Positions 1 to 11,380 of a stretch of DNA of 56,398 bases are shown here, one piece after another. The DNA is from Branchiostoma floridae. Lineage: Eukaryota; Chordata; Leptocardii; Amphioxiformes; Branchiostomatidae. The notes under the pieces are model-generated. The model was not told the DNA's origin and did not search any database. It saw only the letters and a program-made list of their open reading frames with translations. Positions within the stretch are counted from its first letter, which is position 1. Every line of letters begins with the position of its first letter. The position numbers and the translations under genes were made by a program. The DNA is taken from assembly GCF_000003815.2 (NCBI RefSeq), contig NC_049992.1:12620191-12676588 (forward strand). Direction: 5' to 3'.

Positions 1-871
1 TCTGACCCAGTCGCCTCTTGTTTGCACAAGAGACAGGCAGCTCATTCTCGGGCGAGCTAAAAAGACGTATACGTCAGAAGTTACTATGATCTTTAGCATT
101 ACATAACACTGCTCATTCTCAATAACAAATATGTGCAAGTCATGCACTTGACGAGCTCCATGCATACGTCAAATCCGCGTGAGAGGGCGTCCCAAGAGGA
201 ATGTAGATCATGGTAGGCGAAGAATCTCTCAGAACGGATGCACGTGCCAGCTCCGATCGGGGTCTGCCTAGTCAGAATCGACTGATTCTGCTAGTATAGA
301 TTGCGATCGGGGTCTCTCCTAGGGCCAGCTCCGATCCAAACTCAAATGATGCTAAGATATTGGAAACAGACTGCGATCGGGATCTCTCCTAGGAGAATCG
401 GCGATTCTACTAGGAGAGACCCCGATCGGAGCTGGCCCTAGGACCAGCTCCGATCCAAACTCCGATCTACTGGATCGACATCTCTCCTGTGACATATACA
501 TCGTCAGAACAAAATAGAAGAGCATCATTGTAAACTTTCTACAAAACCTTCATGCCCTGGTTGTAACACTTGAGTATAGGGGTGGGTACAGCGTAAACCA
601 TTTTTTCTTCTCGGACCAGTCCGAAAAAAATGGACCTGAAAAAAATGCTAAAACTATGAGCTTTACAAATTTTGTGTTGTTTTCTTTTTTGTGTGTATCA
701 AATTTTAAATGAAGGCAGAGTAAAGTATTAGATTTAAGTTAAAACTTGCTAAGCTTAGAAGACTGACAAAAGGCTTGTTTGTAAGGGCTTTACTTTGTGC
801 ACAGAAAGAGCGTTTACAATGTTTACAAGGTTTAAGTCCTGTTTGTTAAGCTGAGCATGTTTTGTCCACAG
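1..871. other. Intron sequence upstream of the first visible vigilin exon
   Basis: No coding exon is visible. The first seen coding segment starts after the acceptor TTGTCCACAG at 871, in phase 0, so earlier vigilin exons lie to the left of the window. The stretch holds the foldback repeat described separately (about 231-480) and AT-rich sequence. Confidence 0.7.
231..480. repeat. Foldback repeat with GATCGGGGTCTCTCCTAG arms
   Basis: The block GATCGGGGTCTCTCCTAG and the block CCAGCTCCGATCC recur several times in both orientations. A 26-base arm starting near 377 (GATCGGGATCTCTCCTAGGA) meets its near-perfect reverse complement ending near 426 (CTAGGAGAGACCCCGATC), around a centre AGAATCGGCGATTCT. 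This looks like a non-autonomous foldback element or nested copies of one. I do not recognise the family. Confidence 0.6.
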
Positions 872-3800
872 GCTAACAGTGTTGTGATTGACGAGGTTGT
901 GGCCCCGGCATGGCTCCATCGCTTCATCATCGGACGGAAGGGACAAAACATCCGCCAGATCATGCAGGACCTCCCCAAGGTAAACATCAACAGTTCAACT
1001 TTACCCTCACCCTGCTGCCCTTCTTGACAAAGTTAGCCCATAGCAAGGAAAAGGGGTTTAAGTTTTCTTTCAAAGCTCTGTTTTTGCTAAGACATGCAAC
1101 ATGTATATAAGTCATCTTATTACAGTCTTTTACTATGGATCTACTCTGTATGATGCAGATTTTAGAAGGAAAGGGATCTTTGCATTCTGTGCTCAGCTCT
1201 GATCATTGTGGTTTAAACTCAAAATTATTTTGTTGTTTTAGGGAATGAAACTATTTTGTTGTTTTGTAGGTTCACATTGAGTTCACGGATGGACAGGACA
1301 AGATCACCCTGGAGGGCCCTCCTGAGGAAGTGGAGCAGGCTCGCAGGGCTCTGGAGGAAATCACCCGCGATCTGGTCAGTACATGATTTTTTTTTGCTCT
1401 TCTTCCAGTTACTATGCGTTATTCATCATAAGGATGCTCATTAGAACAAATCACTATTTGCATTTCCTTGAAGTTCAGTTTTCCAGTGTTGTTCCTGTAA
1501 TTTAGATGCATTAGCTGCTGTTGTCCATGATACGTCTATGTAGGTTAGACATCCAGGTAATAAGATACGCCAAGATACGTCTTAGCCTTGATATCCTTTG
1601 AAATCCAAATTGTCTTCAGCTTGACTTTGGCTTAGCTTTGTTTTCTTTGGAATCCAAATTGTCTTCAGTCTGAATTGTCTTACAACCTTTCCTATTGGAC
1701 ATCTGATATTGTCTTCATTCATAGTTAGAGTATAAAAGACCTGTTTCTTGCAGATCACTTCAGTGTCACTGACGAAGGAAAGTGGATTCTTTCCGAAACG
1801 TCTGACCGTTTCAAAACCATATCCAGTTGCTTGAGTAACTATTTTTGGCGCTGTTGTCCATGGATTTATTCTTGTTTTTAATTATTTTGTTTTTTAATTT
1901 GTAGCAAAGCCGCATGGACTTCGCTGAGCTGACTGTTGAACAGAAGTACCACCGTCACATCATTGGCAAAAACGGAGCAAACAGTAAGTAATTCGCTCAC
2001 CCATTTTGGGGTGCTCACTGCTCAGACATTTCTTGAAGCCTGATTGGTCAGAAACTTTGTAGAGCCTAATTATTATGACTATTCTTGAAGCCTGATTGGT
2101 CCCAAAGCCTGATTAGATAGACATTTCTTAAAGTTTGATTGATCAGTCTAATTTATGGGGTGTATTACAATTAAGTGCAATTGCAATCTTATCATCAGTC
2201 TTTACAGTGCATATATGTTATGCAGTAAATTTGCATAATGATGTGAACAAAGTAGTTTAATACAGCTGTTACATTTTAGCTTGACCAGTTGCCAGCCTGT
2301 ACTGTACGATACTCTAAAAGCTCACTTCCTTACCTTGTCCAAATTTTGAATGGCACATAGTAATCGGAACTGCCAGCCTGATGTTGTACTTTTTGTATAT
2401 ATAATGTATATTCATCTGTGATTTTAAGTATGTTTGACTTGTCAATGTAACATGGTTTACCTTTTATCCAGTGTAAAAGAACATGTAATTCAGCTCTATA
2501 GCTGCAAAATGTTTTAGTCAATAAAACCCATTTATCATTATTATTGTAAGCGTAACCTATCGTTGTAATTTTTCTTAAGTCACGAGGATAAAGAATGAGA
2601 CCAAGACCTCCATCCGTATCCCACCTGATGAGGAGAACAGTAACCTGATCCGCATCGAGGGCGACCCGGCCGGCGTGCAGGAGGCCAAGAAGGAAATCTC
2701 AGACATGGTGAACAAAATGGTAAGATAACCAAAGGAACAAAATAACACAAAGCTTAGGATTGCTTTATTGATAGGTCAGCGTGTCCATGTTTTGTCATAT
2801 AAAATGCATAAAGAAGAGGATACCAAGGAGAAACTCATACTCACTGAATTCTTGAGAAGCAAATTACAGACTAAAGAATGTTTGTAAACTTCAAAGCAAG
2901 GGAAGTTTGATTGGTGACTTTGATGTAAGTTTGTGAACTGACATGTTGACTAGTCTACCATTTGTTTACAATGGTTAGAGTTGGGAGATAGATTATTGAA
3001 AACCTGACTTAGTTGCAATACAGAGGTTACCTTCTAGTTCTACAATGTGTGAGTTGCTTATAACTTTGGGAAAACGACCTGATTTTCCCAAAATGTTCAT
3101 TTATATTTAAAAAATTTTAAGCTGTAGAAAGACTGATCAACTAGCAGCTACTCATAACATGTCTTAAACAGTAATACGGAATCTGCGCAAAAGTTGATAA
3201 TGAAGTAAAAGCTGTAGTGCTTTTCTGATGCCTGTCCTCTGCTCTGTTTTTCCAGGAGAACGAACGTACCAAGGACATCCTGATTGAACAGCGCTTCCAC
3301 AGAACCATCATCGGCACCAAGGGGGAGAAGATCCGGGAGGTGCGCGACAAGTTCCCCGAGGTCATCATCACCTTCCCAGGTAGGCCACCATCCTACTACC
3401 AGTAACACACTTTCACATCGTTTTCTCATCGCTAAATACTGTATCTATCTATGTTTTGTAAAAATAAGTCATACCAAATTTTGCGTATTTTAGAAACAGG
3501 ACTGGTTAAATAACATTATAGAAATAGACAACAATCTTTGTAATCTCACGAACACAACTTGATCATAGTTGCTTTTTTGTGTATAATCATCTATGTATTA
3601 TACTGTCTGTATGTGAACGTTGATAAAACAGTTGCCACAATTTCACCAAGCTTTTGCCACCCAAGAGATCGCGAAAAGACTATATTTCTACTAAAAGTAC
3701 AAAATCCCACCATCATACAGAATGTGGGACAGTCCATTAACCACTGCCTTCAAAGAAGAAGTCAAACCCGATAGTAGTAGTCATTGTATCATGTACAATG

Positions 3801-6800
3801 TAGTTGATTAGACACTAGTTTTATTTATCACACTGATTACTTCTCTTAGTCCTTGTGCAATTAGCCTTCGGGCATGATTTTGCAAATAAACATTTGATAA
3901 AGGTTGAAAAAAAATCATCATCACCTTCGCAGAACCCTCCCGGAAGAGCGATGTGGTGACACTGCGCGGGCCCAAGCAGGACGTGGACAAGTGCTTCAAG
4001 TACCTGACCCAGATGGTGCAGGAGATCGCCGCCCAGAACTACAAGATAGACGTGCCCATCTACAAGAAGTTCCACAAGAACATCATCGGCAAGGGAGGAG
4101 CAACCATTCGTAAGGTTGGTCACATCTTCAGAAACCTTCTCGAACAGAAAGTCTAATTTTTTCATTTTTTTAAACAATAACGGCTATATTTGCATTTACA
4201 TTGTAGCTCAGCTCTTCAAATCAAGTCCATTTTTGACTACTGTGGAAAGAAAGCATAATCATAAAAATTTTCCAGTTTTGTTTTGATAAGAAAAGATGTA
4301 GCAAAAATATCACATTATCTTGGGAAAGTTTCATTAAGTACTGTAAATGCATTTTAGTTTGCGGGGATTTACTTTCATGGTAGTGGAAAAATGGGGTTTT
4401 GCGATGGTTTTATGTTTGCGGTAGCGCCATAGACTGCAGTAAAAAACTATAATTAAGGAAAAATGTCATGGTGGTTTCAAGTCCGCAGTGAAGGGGCCAC
4501 AGCAAAAACCGTGAACATAAACCACAGCGTCATTTCTGCATTTGCAGTAGATCTTATGAATTTTTCCATTGTATTTGAAGCCATTTCATTTCAGTGTAAT
4601 TTTGAGCAATAGAGCGTACATGTAGTAAATGTTGAGATTTAACCCTTGTAGATCCGTGAAGAGACCAATACACGCATTGATCTCCCCACGGAGAGTAGCG
4701 ACTCGGATGTCATCTCCATCATCGGCAGGAAGAAAGACTGCGAGGACGCCCGCGACAGGATCCAAGCCATACAGAATGAACTGGTCAGTTGTTTATACTT
4801 CCGTTACTTAGTTATTTAGGACCCTAGCACGACTTCGCCTCCAACTCTTACCCAACCAAGGTCAACACTAGATTCGCAGCAGCCTGGAATCTGTCCCATT
4901 CTAACACCAGTTCACATCTAAGATAGTAAGAAGAAAATGATTTTCCCTAGTTCACTTGTCCAAATTCAGAGTCAGTTTTAAGGACCTGGGGGGCAACCTG
5001 GCCAAACTACTCCCAACTGCAGATGACCTTGCTCTCTACCATGATCTGGAAAAGGTTGTTTGGCCATGGTCAGCTATCTGTAACAGGGGCTTTGTGCAAC
5101 CCGAGTAAACTTAAGTTGGTCTAGCTGACAGGTCTTGGACTGAAAAAAGAATAAAACAGCCAGTTTCATTGCTAAGCATTGCTGGTTGACAGAGATGTAT
5201 GTCCTGTCTGCTAGGTAAACATTTTGGTACCAAGTTTGCATGTACTACAGAAAGCGGGTTGAGAACAGTTTTTGTATGTCTACAACTAGAGAGTTAATCC
5301 TTGTGCCCTTTCCTCTCACAGGCCAATGTCACATCTGTTGACATCAACATCCCAGCCAAGTTTCACAACTCCATCATTGGTGCCAAAGGTCGCCTCATTC
5401 GCTCCATCATGGAGGACTGCGGCGGCGTCATCATCCGCTTCCCGGACGAAGGCTCGGGCTCCGACAAGGTGACCATCCGCGGGCCCAAGGAGGATGTGGA
5501 GAAGGCCAAGCAGCAGTTGCTGGAGCTGTCCAATGAGCGGGTGAGTATCTTGGGTTGTCTGTTCGAAAAACAAACCTTATATATCGGTAAATGTAACGCT
5601 GTTATTGTATATTGTATTGTTACCAGAGCTAGCCATTGATAATAGTTGGGTAGCCCTTGCTGTATTCTTCTCTATACGGTAAATCAAATCAAATCAAATT
5701 AAGTTTTGTCAAGTTCATTTGTTGTTATATAATACCAGAAACAATTTGTTTGCCAAGTTGGGTGTCATCAATGTTTTACAGCGTATGTAACAGTTTTTGA
5801 AAAATGTCCAAACCTTGCTTGGCCATGTTGCAAACTTTGACAAAATGTGTCTCTAAAACAAAGACAGTGCATGGAAGCTCATCTGTGTTTTCCTCCAACA
5901 CAAAGGTTCACATGGATCAACTTTTCAATGACCAGTGTAATATTGATCCTGACAAAGGCGACAGTGGTTGTTGAAAATTTGATCTGTGTATACCTTTGTG
6001 TTGTAAGAAAGTTTAGTGTTTTACTACAAAGACATTGCAGTTGTACCCTGCAATGAGCTGTCTTCCAATGCAGTGGTCTAGTACAAAAAATACCTTGTGT
6101 AAAAGCTTATGGGATGATATTGTGAATAAATTGAGAAAATGTGAAGAGATGTACTGTATACCTGTAAAACATTCAAGCTGATTCCTCCCACCCACAGGCT
6201 CAGTCTGGACACACCTCAGAAGTACGTGCCAAACCCGAGCATCACAAGTTCCTGATTGGACGCGGAGGTGCCAACATTCGCAAAGTCCGGGACAACACCG
6301 GTGCCCGCATCATCTTCCCGACCTCGAAAGATGACGACCAGGAACTGATCACCATCATGGGCACGAAGGAAGCGGTGTCCGCAGCCCGCACAGAGCTGGA
6401 AGGACTGATCAAAGACCTGGTATGTCTGTCCCATATAATGAAAGAAAAGGATGGATGAATGTATTTTTTACATTTTACAGACCCTTGGCCTCATGTTTTA
6501 CACATCTAAAAACTATACTATAGTTATTTTATATGAATCATAGCAGTCCACAGCCATCTATTCCTAGCTCGTCCAGCTAAGTGTTCAAAGGATGAGTGAT
6601 CACAATCCATCAACAGGTATCCTTCAGGAGGGTTTTCTCCTCCGCACAGGATGGACAGGAATACATTAGAAAGATTCTGTTGCATGGTGTCTAATATTTG
6701 CCATTAATAACTTGGTGACATCAGTGTACAGGATGTACAAATTCAAGAGGTATCAAAAAGCAATCTGGCTGTATTGTGTCAATTGTGTACACAATAGGAA

Positions 6801-9800
6801 TTTGTTCTTGAAGTTGAAAGTTTAGATTTGGAGATGCGATAAAGCCTATGTTTGATCAACAGGACAAGATTGTTGAAGGTGACGTGAGCGTTGACCCCAA
6901 GTACCACCGTCACTTTGTCGCCCGCCGCGGCGCCGTGCTGCGAGAGATCGCAGACGACTTTGGCGGCGTGCAGGTCAGCTTCCCTCGCAGCGGGGTGAAG
7001 AGTGACAAGGTGGTTCTGAAGGGAGCCAAGGACTGTGTGGAGGGTGCCAAGAACAGGATCATGGAAATCGTGGCTGATCTGGTATGTTTTATCATGCTTA
7101 CCTCTAGTTAGTGTATGATCACTTAGTGTCAAAAGTGGCCATGATGCACATGGCTTTCCTTTGTGGTTCAGGCTATCATGGTCATACTGTAAATGCATAA
7201 ATTTCCGCGGCGGGTCTATGTCCGCTGTTTTCGCGAAGCAAATTTACCGCAAACTTAAAACCACCTCTGATATTTTTTCCATGGCAGTAAGAAACTACAG
7301 TGCATGGTGCTACCGCGAACTAAAAACAAACGCGAACAGTCCTTTTACCACTACTGCGAAACTAAATCCCCGTGAAATTAAATGCTTTTACAGTATATGT
7401 GATCCTAGTGCTGTTGCCGTTTGCTCCAGCAGCATCAGAGAAGGTTTATGGGACTTTATAATCACTTAGTGTCCAAAGTGGTCCTAGTGCACATTGTTGC
7501 CTTTGTAGTTCAGTCTTAATGGTCAGTTGCCATTTGCTCAAGTATTATCGAAGGATGTTTCCATGCAGTTGTTTCGTGGTCAATGTTTTGAAAGGTGGTG
7601 CTTTTTATCTACAGGAATCGCAGGTAACCATCGAGTGTGTGATCGCCCAGAAGAACCACCGCACCGTGATGGGACCCAAGGGCTCCCGTGTCCAGGCTGT
7701 CACGGCTGAGTTTGAAGTTGGCATCAAGTTCCCGGACAGAAGGACTGAAGAACGTAAGAGTCATTGCATAGAAACATTGCACAGCTGTCTTACTTCATGC
7801 ACTTGAAAATCTTTTGTTTTTGTTTGATAGCGTTCACAGTTGACTTTGTCAATGTTTTTCTACATTGATTTTAACGGAGACACAAATCAGTATGAATCCC
7901 TGTGCTGGGCAACCCTGGCTATAAATGACAACAGAAAATAAAGGAAAAGCACAGCTCTCTCAATCTATGCATTATAAAGACAGGAAAGAATTTTGTTTGA
8001 TGGTCAGGAGTCTGGTGCCAAAATATCTTCTTTTGAGTTTTGTCTTTGACTTTGACTACATAGGTATTAAGAGAGACCATTTGAGAACTCACAACTATAA
8101 TAAGTAGATGTTTTCCAAGCATATGTTAAACTTATTACTTTTTCTATAGCCTCCAGCCCAACAAGTCCTAATGGTACAGGTGAAGAGGCGGTCGTCAATG
8201 GGGACGCAGCAAGCCAGGAGAGTGGCGAAGCCGAACCCAAGAAAAGCGATATTATCCTCATCACGGGCAACAAGGACCGCTGTGAGCAAGCCAAGGCAGC
8301 TTTACTGGTTAGTGTGACATGTATCAATGTTTGATACTGATAAAGAGTTTTATGGTTGCAACTGTGGGAAATGTTTTATGTGAAAGGTGAAGGCCCTGAA
8401 GGTGTTTTGTTGACATCAAAGGCACCTTCAACTTGAATGGTGCATGTCCTTGCACATGTGCAGTTGCAACCTTGAACAGCCTTATTCTTCAAATGCTTCT
8501 CTCACCTAGTCGCTAGATAGCAAGCTTTTCTGCAGATTTGAGTTTCTATTTTTGCTTCTCTCTGTTGCTGAATTGTTGTGATTTTTCTCACCACCATCAA
8601 TACACATGTATAAAGCTGTACATGAATTTTCATTTGATTTTCTATTTTGCTTCTCTCCGTTGCTGAATTGTTGTATTTTTCTCTCACCCCCATCAATACA
8701 CGTATGAAGTCATACATGAATTTTGATCTAATTTCCTAGTTTGCTTCTCTCTGTTGCTGAATTGTTGTGATTTTTCTCACCCCCATCAATACAAGTGTAT
8801 GAAGCTGTGCATGAATTTTCATTTGATTTTCTAGTTTGAATCTCTCCGATGCTGAATTATTTTTTTTTTCTCACCGTCCAGGCCCTTGTGCCCATTACTG
8901 AGGAGGTTGAGGTGCCATTTGACTACCACCGCTTCATCATCGGACAGAAGGGGCGCGACATCCGCAAACTGATGGAGGAGAACGATGTGAACATCACCAT
9001 CCCACCCGCCAACCTGGAGTCCAACTTCATCAAGATCACTGGCCCCCCCACCAACGTGGAGAGGGCCAAGGGCGCCGTGGCCGCCCGCGTGGAAGAACTG
9101 GACAAGGAAAAGGAAGATAGGGTGGGTTTACTCATCGGCAGGGGGTGTATGGGGGAAGCACTGGCAATGTTTATTATTATGTTGGTGTAGTTGGTATGGT
9201 AATAACCAGCTATAGGACATTTCTGTAATTTCCCACATTTGTCCCCTATTCTTGCAACATAACCTTAGAAAATTAAGCATTTGTAATAAGGATTTGCTGC
9301 CATCCATGATAGTAAAATGCTGTTGGATGTACAGTCGAAACTGCCCAAAATGCTTGATCAGGGGACTGGTAAAATGTAGTCAGGACTGCTGATTATGTTA
9401 TGTGGTCCAATTGGCCATATGGTCTCAATGTACAGTTCAGAGATAAATCTAACTGAAGGGATTTTGGCTCTGGACTTCCAATACTATGTGTAATTTGTAT
9501 ATTTTTCTCTTGTTGGACTGGAGACAATAACATTTCTGTTCATTTTGCCATCATTTGCAGATCCTGCGCAACTTCCAACTTGTGGTGACAGTTGATCCCA
9601 AGTACCACCCCAAGATCATCGGCCGCAAGGGGGCGGTCATCAGCAAGATCCGCCAGGACCACGACGTGAACATCCAGTTCCCTGACAAGGGGAAGGAGGA
9701 AGAAGAAAACAAGATCGTCGTCACAGGTTATGAGAAGAACGCTGAGGCTGCCAAAGTGGACATCCTCAAGATAGTCAGTGAACTGGTAGGTTGGAATTGT

Positions 9801-11380
9801 CGCCTGCATGCTCTTGTTTGTCAATCAGGCTAATGGCTGTAGGTGTATCTGAGCATGAGCATGTAAACTCCATTTGATAGCTCCCAAAGTTGAAAGGGTC
9901 ACCAGTCAATTTGTATTTATCTTCAGTACTAATTGGTTTTGAATTCTGCTGTAGGAAGAAAATTAAGTGATCCTAGCAAGTTTAAGTTTGTGGTGGAAAC
10001 AAGGAGGAAGGCAGTGGGCATTTTAGTGGTGGTTTTAAGTTTGCAGCAAACATTAACCACCACAAGAATTTCAAGAACTACAGCATTTCACTCTTTTTCT
10101 GATACTCAGAGGTTTCTACTGTAACATTAAGTACTTTTCATACAGGTCTAGGTAGCAAAAATGGCAGAATTTTGTTTACAGATTTTCTTTTTACAGGTTC
10201 ACATGTCTTTTGCCTTTTGTTGTTAACTTATTACTATAACTAACAACTTTGATGTAGAATAGGATAAAGGCAAGCTGAACCTGTGCATGGAGTTTAAATT
10301 TTGCCTCTTGTGTATGGCATGTTGTAGATTGTTTTTCCGATATTCTTCCCCAACAGGAGGACATGGTAAGCGAGGATGTCTGGATCGACAGCCGTGTCCA
10401 CCCGCGCCTGATCGGTGGCCGCGGCCGTGCCATCCGCAAGGTCATGGACGACTACAAGGTGGACATTCGCTTCCCAACCCCCAACGCAGAGGACCCGAAC
10501 ATCGTGAACATCACAGGCCTGCCTGAACATGTCGAGGATTGCAAGGATTACCTGCTCAACCTGGAGGAGGAATATGTAAGTTTCAAGGACTTAAAAAACG
10601 CAGTTATATCTTCTCTTAGAGGCGTGACAACTTCTGTGTTCAGAACTTAATTCAAACAGAATATGTAAGTTTAAAGGACTGAAAAACAACACAGCTTTGT
10701 CTTCTCTTAAAGGTTTGACAACTTCTTAGTTCAGAACTTTCACAAGCCTAGTATTTTTTATGAAAAGTAACATACATGTACCAGAGATGTTGATTTATCT
10801 TCTTTTTGTTTACAAACAGAATATGTAAGTTTAAAGCACTGAAAAAAACAATAACACAGCTTTGTCTTCTCTTAAAGGTGTGACAACTTCTGTGTTCAGA
10901 ACTTTCAAAATTAGGATTTTTTTGTGACAAGTAGCATACCAGAGATTGAGTTGAGTTTATTATGATACCCTTAAGCCCCAAATGGAGCTAATCTTGCAGG
11001 GCTCACAATGATAAAAAGCACAAATACATAAACAGATACAATAACATACAAATACCAATCAAACCTACATTCCAATACAATATTGTCTAAAATTACGCAA
11101 TGAGGCCAGAGATGTTGATTTATCCCCTTTTTCTGTTTCCAAACAGATGCAAGATATCGTGGATCAGGAGGCCATGTCACAGTACATGAAGCCCTCACGT
11201 ACTGAGGAGGCATCTGGCAACCGCCCAGCCCACTCCAAGGGGTTTGTCGTACGCGATGCCCCGTGGAGCGCCGCCCCTCCCGACAGCACGGACACCACGG
11301 AATTCCCCACCCTGGGGAACACGGCTAGCCCCGCCCCTCCCGTGCAGGGCGGCGCTGTGCGTTGGGGACCACGCCGCTAA
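872..11380 (+). CDS. HDLBP: Vigilin (multi-KH RNA-binding protein), 3' part of the gene, 16 exons
   Basis: Exons: 872-979, 1270-1374, 1905-1983, 2580-2719, 3256-3379, 3933-4114, 4652-4783, 5322-5540, 6198-6419, 6863-7081, 7615-7753, 8150-8307, 8882-9121, 9561-9785, 10357-10575, 11147-11380 (TAA). All borders are GT/AG and phases agree, giving 914 residues. Vertebrate vigilin has about 1270 residues and 14 KH domains; the 11 here match the last 11. Core loops read IIGRKGQN, IIGKNGAN, IIGTKGEK, IIGKGGAT, IIGAKGRL, LIGRGGAN, FVARRGAV, VMGPKGSR, IIGQKGRD, IIGRKGAV and LIGGRGRA. The seventh has lost GxxG, as in human vigilin. The eighth carries an acidic insertion of about 30 residues, as vertebrates do. 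The C-terminus has the conserved GFVVRDAPW and EFPTLG motifs. Vigilin is a cytoplasmic/ER RNA-binding scaffold acting in mRNA stability and translation (family knowledge). The 5' end with three KH domains lies outside the window. Confidence 0.96.
1620..1870 (+). mobile_element. Penelope-like element fragment in vigilin intron 2
   Basis: The segment ends in a hammerhead-type motif followed by ATATCCAGTTGCTTGAGTAA and TTTTTGGCG. A similar CAACTGCTTGAGTAACTGTTA occurs at about 13970, so the sequence is dispersed. Penelope-like elements are known to carry short hammerhead ribozymes in their terminal repeats. No reverse-transcriptase coding sequence is present, so this is only a terminal fragment. 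Confidence 0.5.
1765..1806 (+). ncRNA. Hammerhead ribozyme-like motif
   Basis: In order: stem I strand GTCA (1765-1768), core CTGACGA (1769-1775), A, stem II GGAAAG (1777-1782) with hexaloop and CTTTCC (1789-1794), core GAAA (1795-1798), CGTC (1799-1802), and the second stem I strand TGAC (1803-1806). Stem I and stem II pair perfectly. CTGACGA is a permitted CUGANGA core. Stem III is reduced to the palindromic ACGT, as in Penelope-type hammerheads that work as dimers. Activity is inferred only. Confidence 0.55.
4339..4549. mobile_element. MITE, TACTGTAAATGC family, in vigilin intron 6
   Basis: Terminal inverted repeats are TACTGTAAATGC (4339-4350) and GCATTTGCAGTA (4538-4549), one mismatch apart. 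The interior is made of short G/T-rich and C/A-rich words (GTTTGCGG, CATGGTAGTGG) repeated in inverted order. It shares these ends with the element at 7185-7395. Confidence 0.6.
7185..7395. mobile_element. MITE, TACTGTAAATGC family, in vigilin intron 10
   Basis: Starts TACTGTAAATGCATAAATTT and ends AAATTAAATGCTTTTACAGTA, so the ends are inverted repeats. It contains the same ACCGCAAACTTAAAACCACC and CGCGAAACTAAATCCCCG style words as the copy at 4339-4549. The sequence at about 9969-10125 in intron 14 is a weaker relative. Confidence 0.6.
8490..8881 (+). repeat. 94-bp minisatellite running into a splice acceptor
   Basis: The words TTGCTTCTCTCTGTTGCTGA, TTTTTCTCACC and CATCAATACA recur with spacing near 94-95 bp (starts near 8552, 8647, 8741 and a diverged copy at 8835). 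The last unit merges into the polypyrimidine tract and acceptor of vigilin exon 13 (CTCACCGTCCAG, ending 8881). Confidence 0.75.
10571..11146 (+). repeat. HDLBP: Triplicated last intron of vigilin with decoy splice sites
   Basis: The junction AATATGTAAGTTT occurs at the true donor (10571) and again at 10660 and 10820. Each time it is followed by similar sequence with CTTCTCTTA and GACAACTTCT. Both internal copies are preceded by CAAACAG, like the true acceptor at 11146. The last two units also share CAGAGATGTTGATTTATC before their acceptors. The intron therefore looks like three tandem copies of one ancestral intron, the third enlarged by an insertion. Confidence 0.75.
10952..11105 (-). mobile_element. 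Probable 3' end of a non-LTR element, antisense, in the last vigilin intron
   Basis: The segment begins GAGTTGAGTTTATTATGATA and runs into AGCCCCAAATGGAGC and GCAGGGCTCACAATG. Read on the minus strand this gives a short unique tail ending in an AT-rich run, similar in build to the LINE tails at 19860-19949 and 26538-26612. It explains why the third intron unit is longer. Confidence 0.35.
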
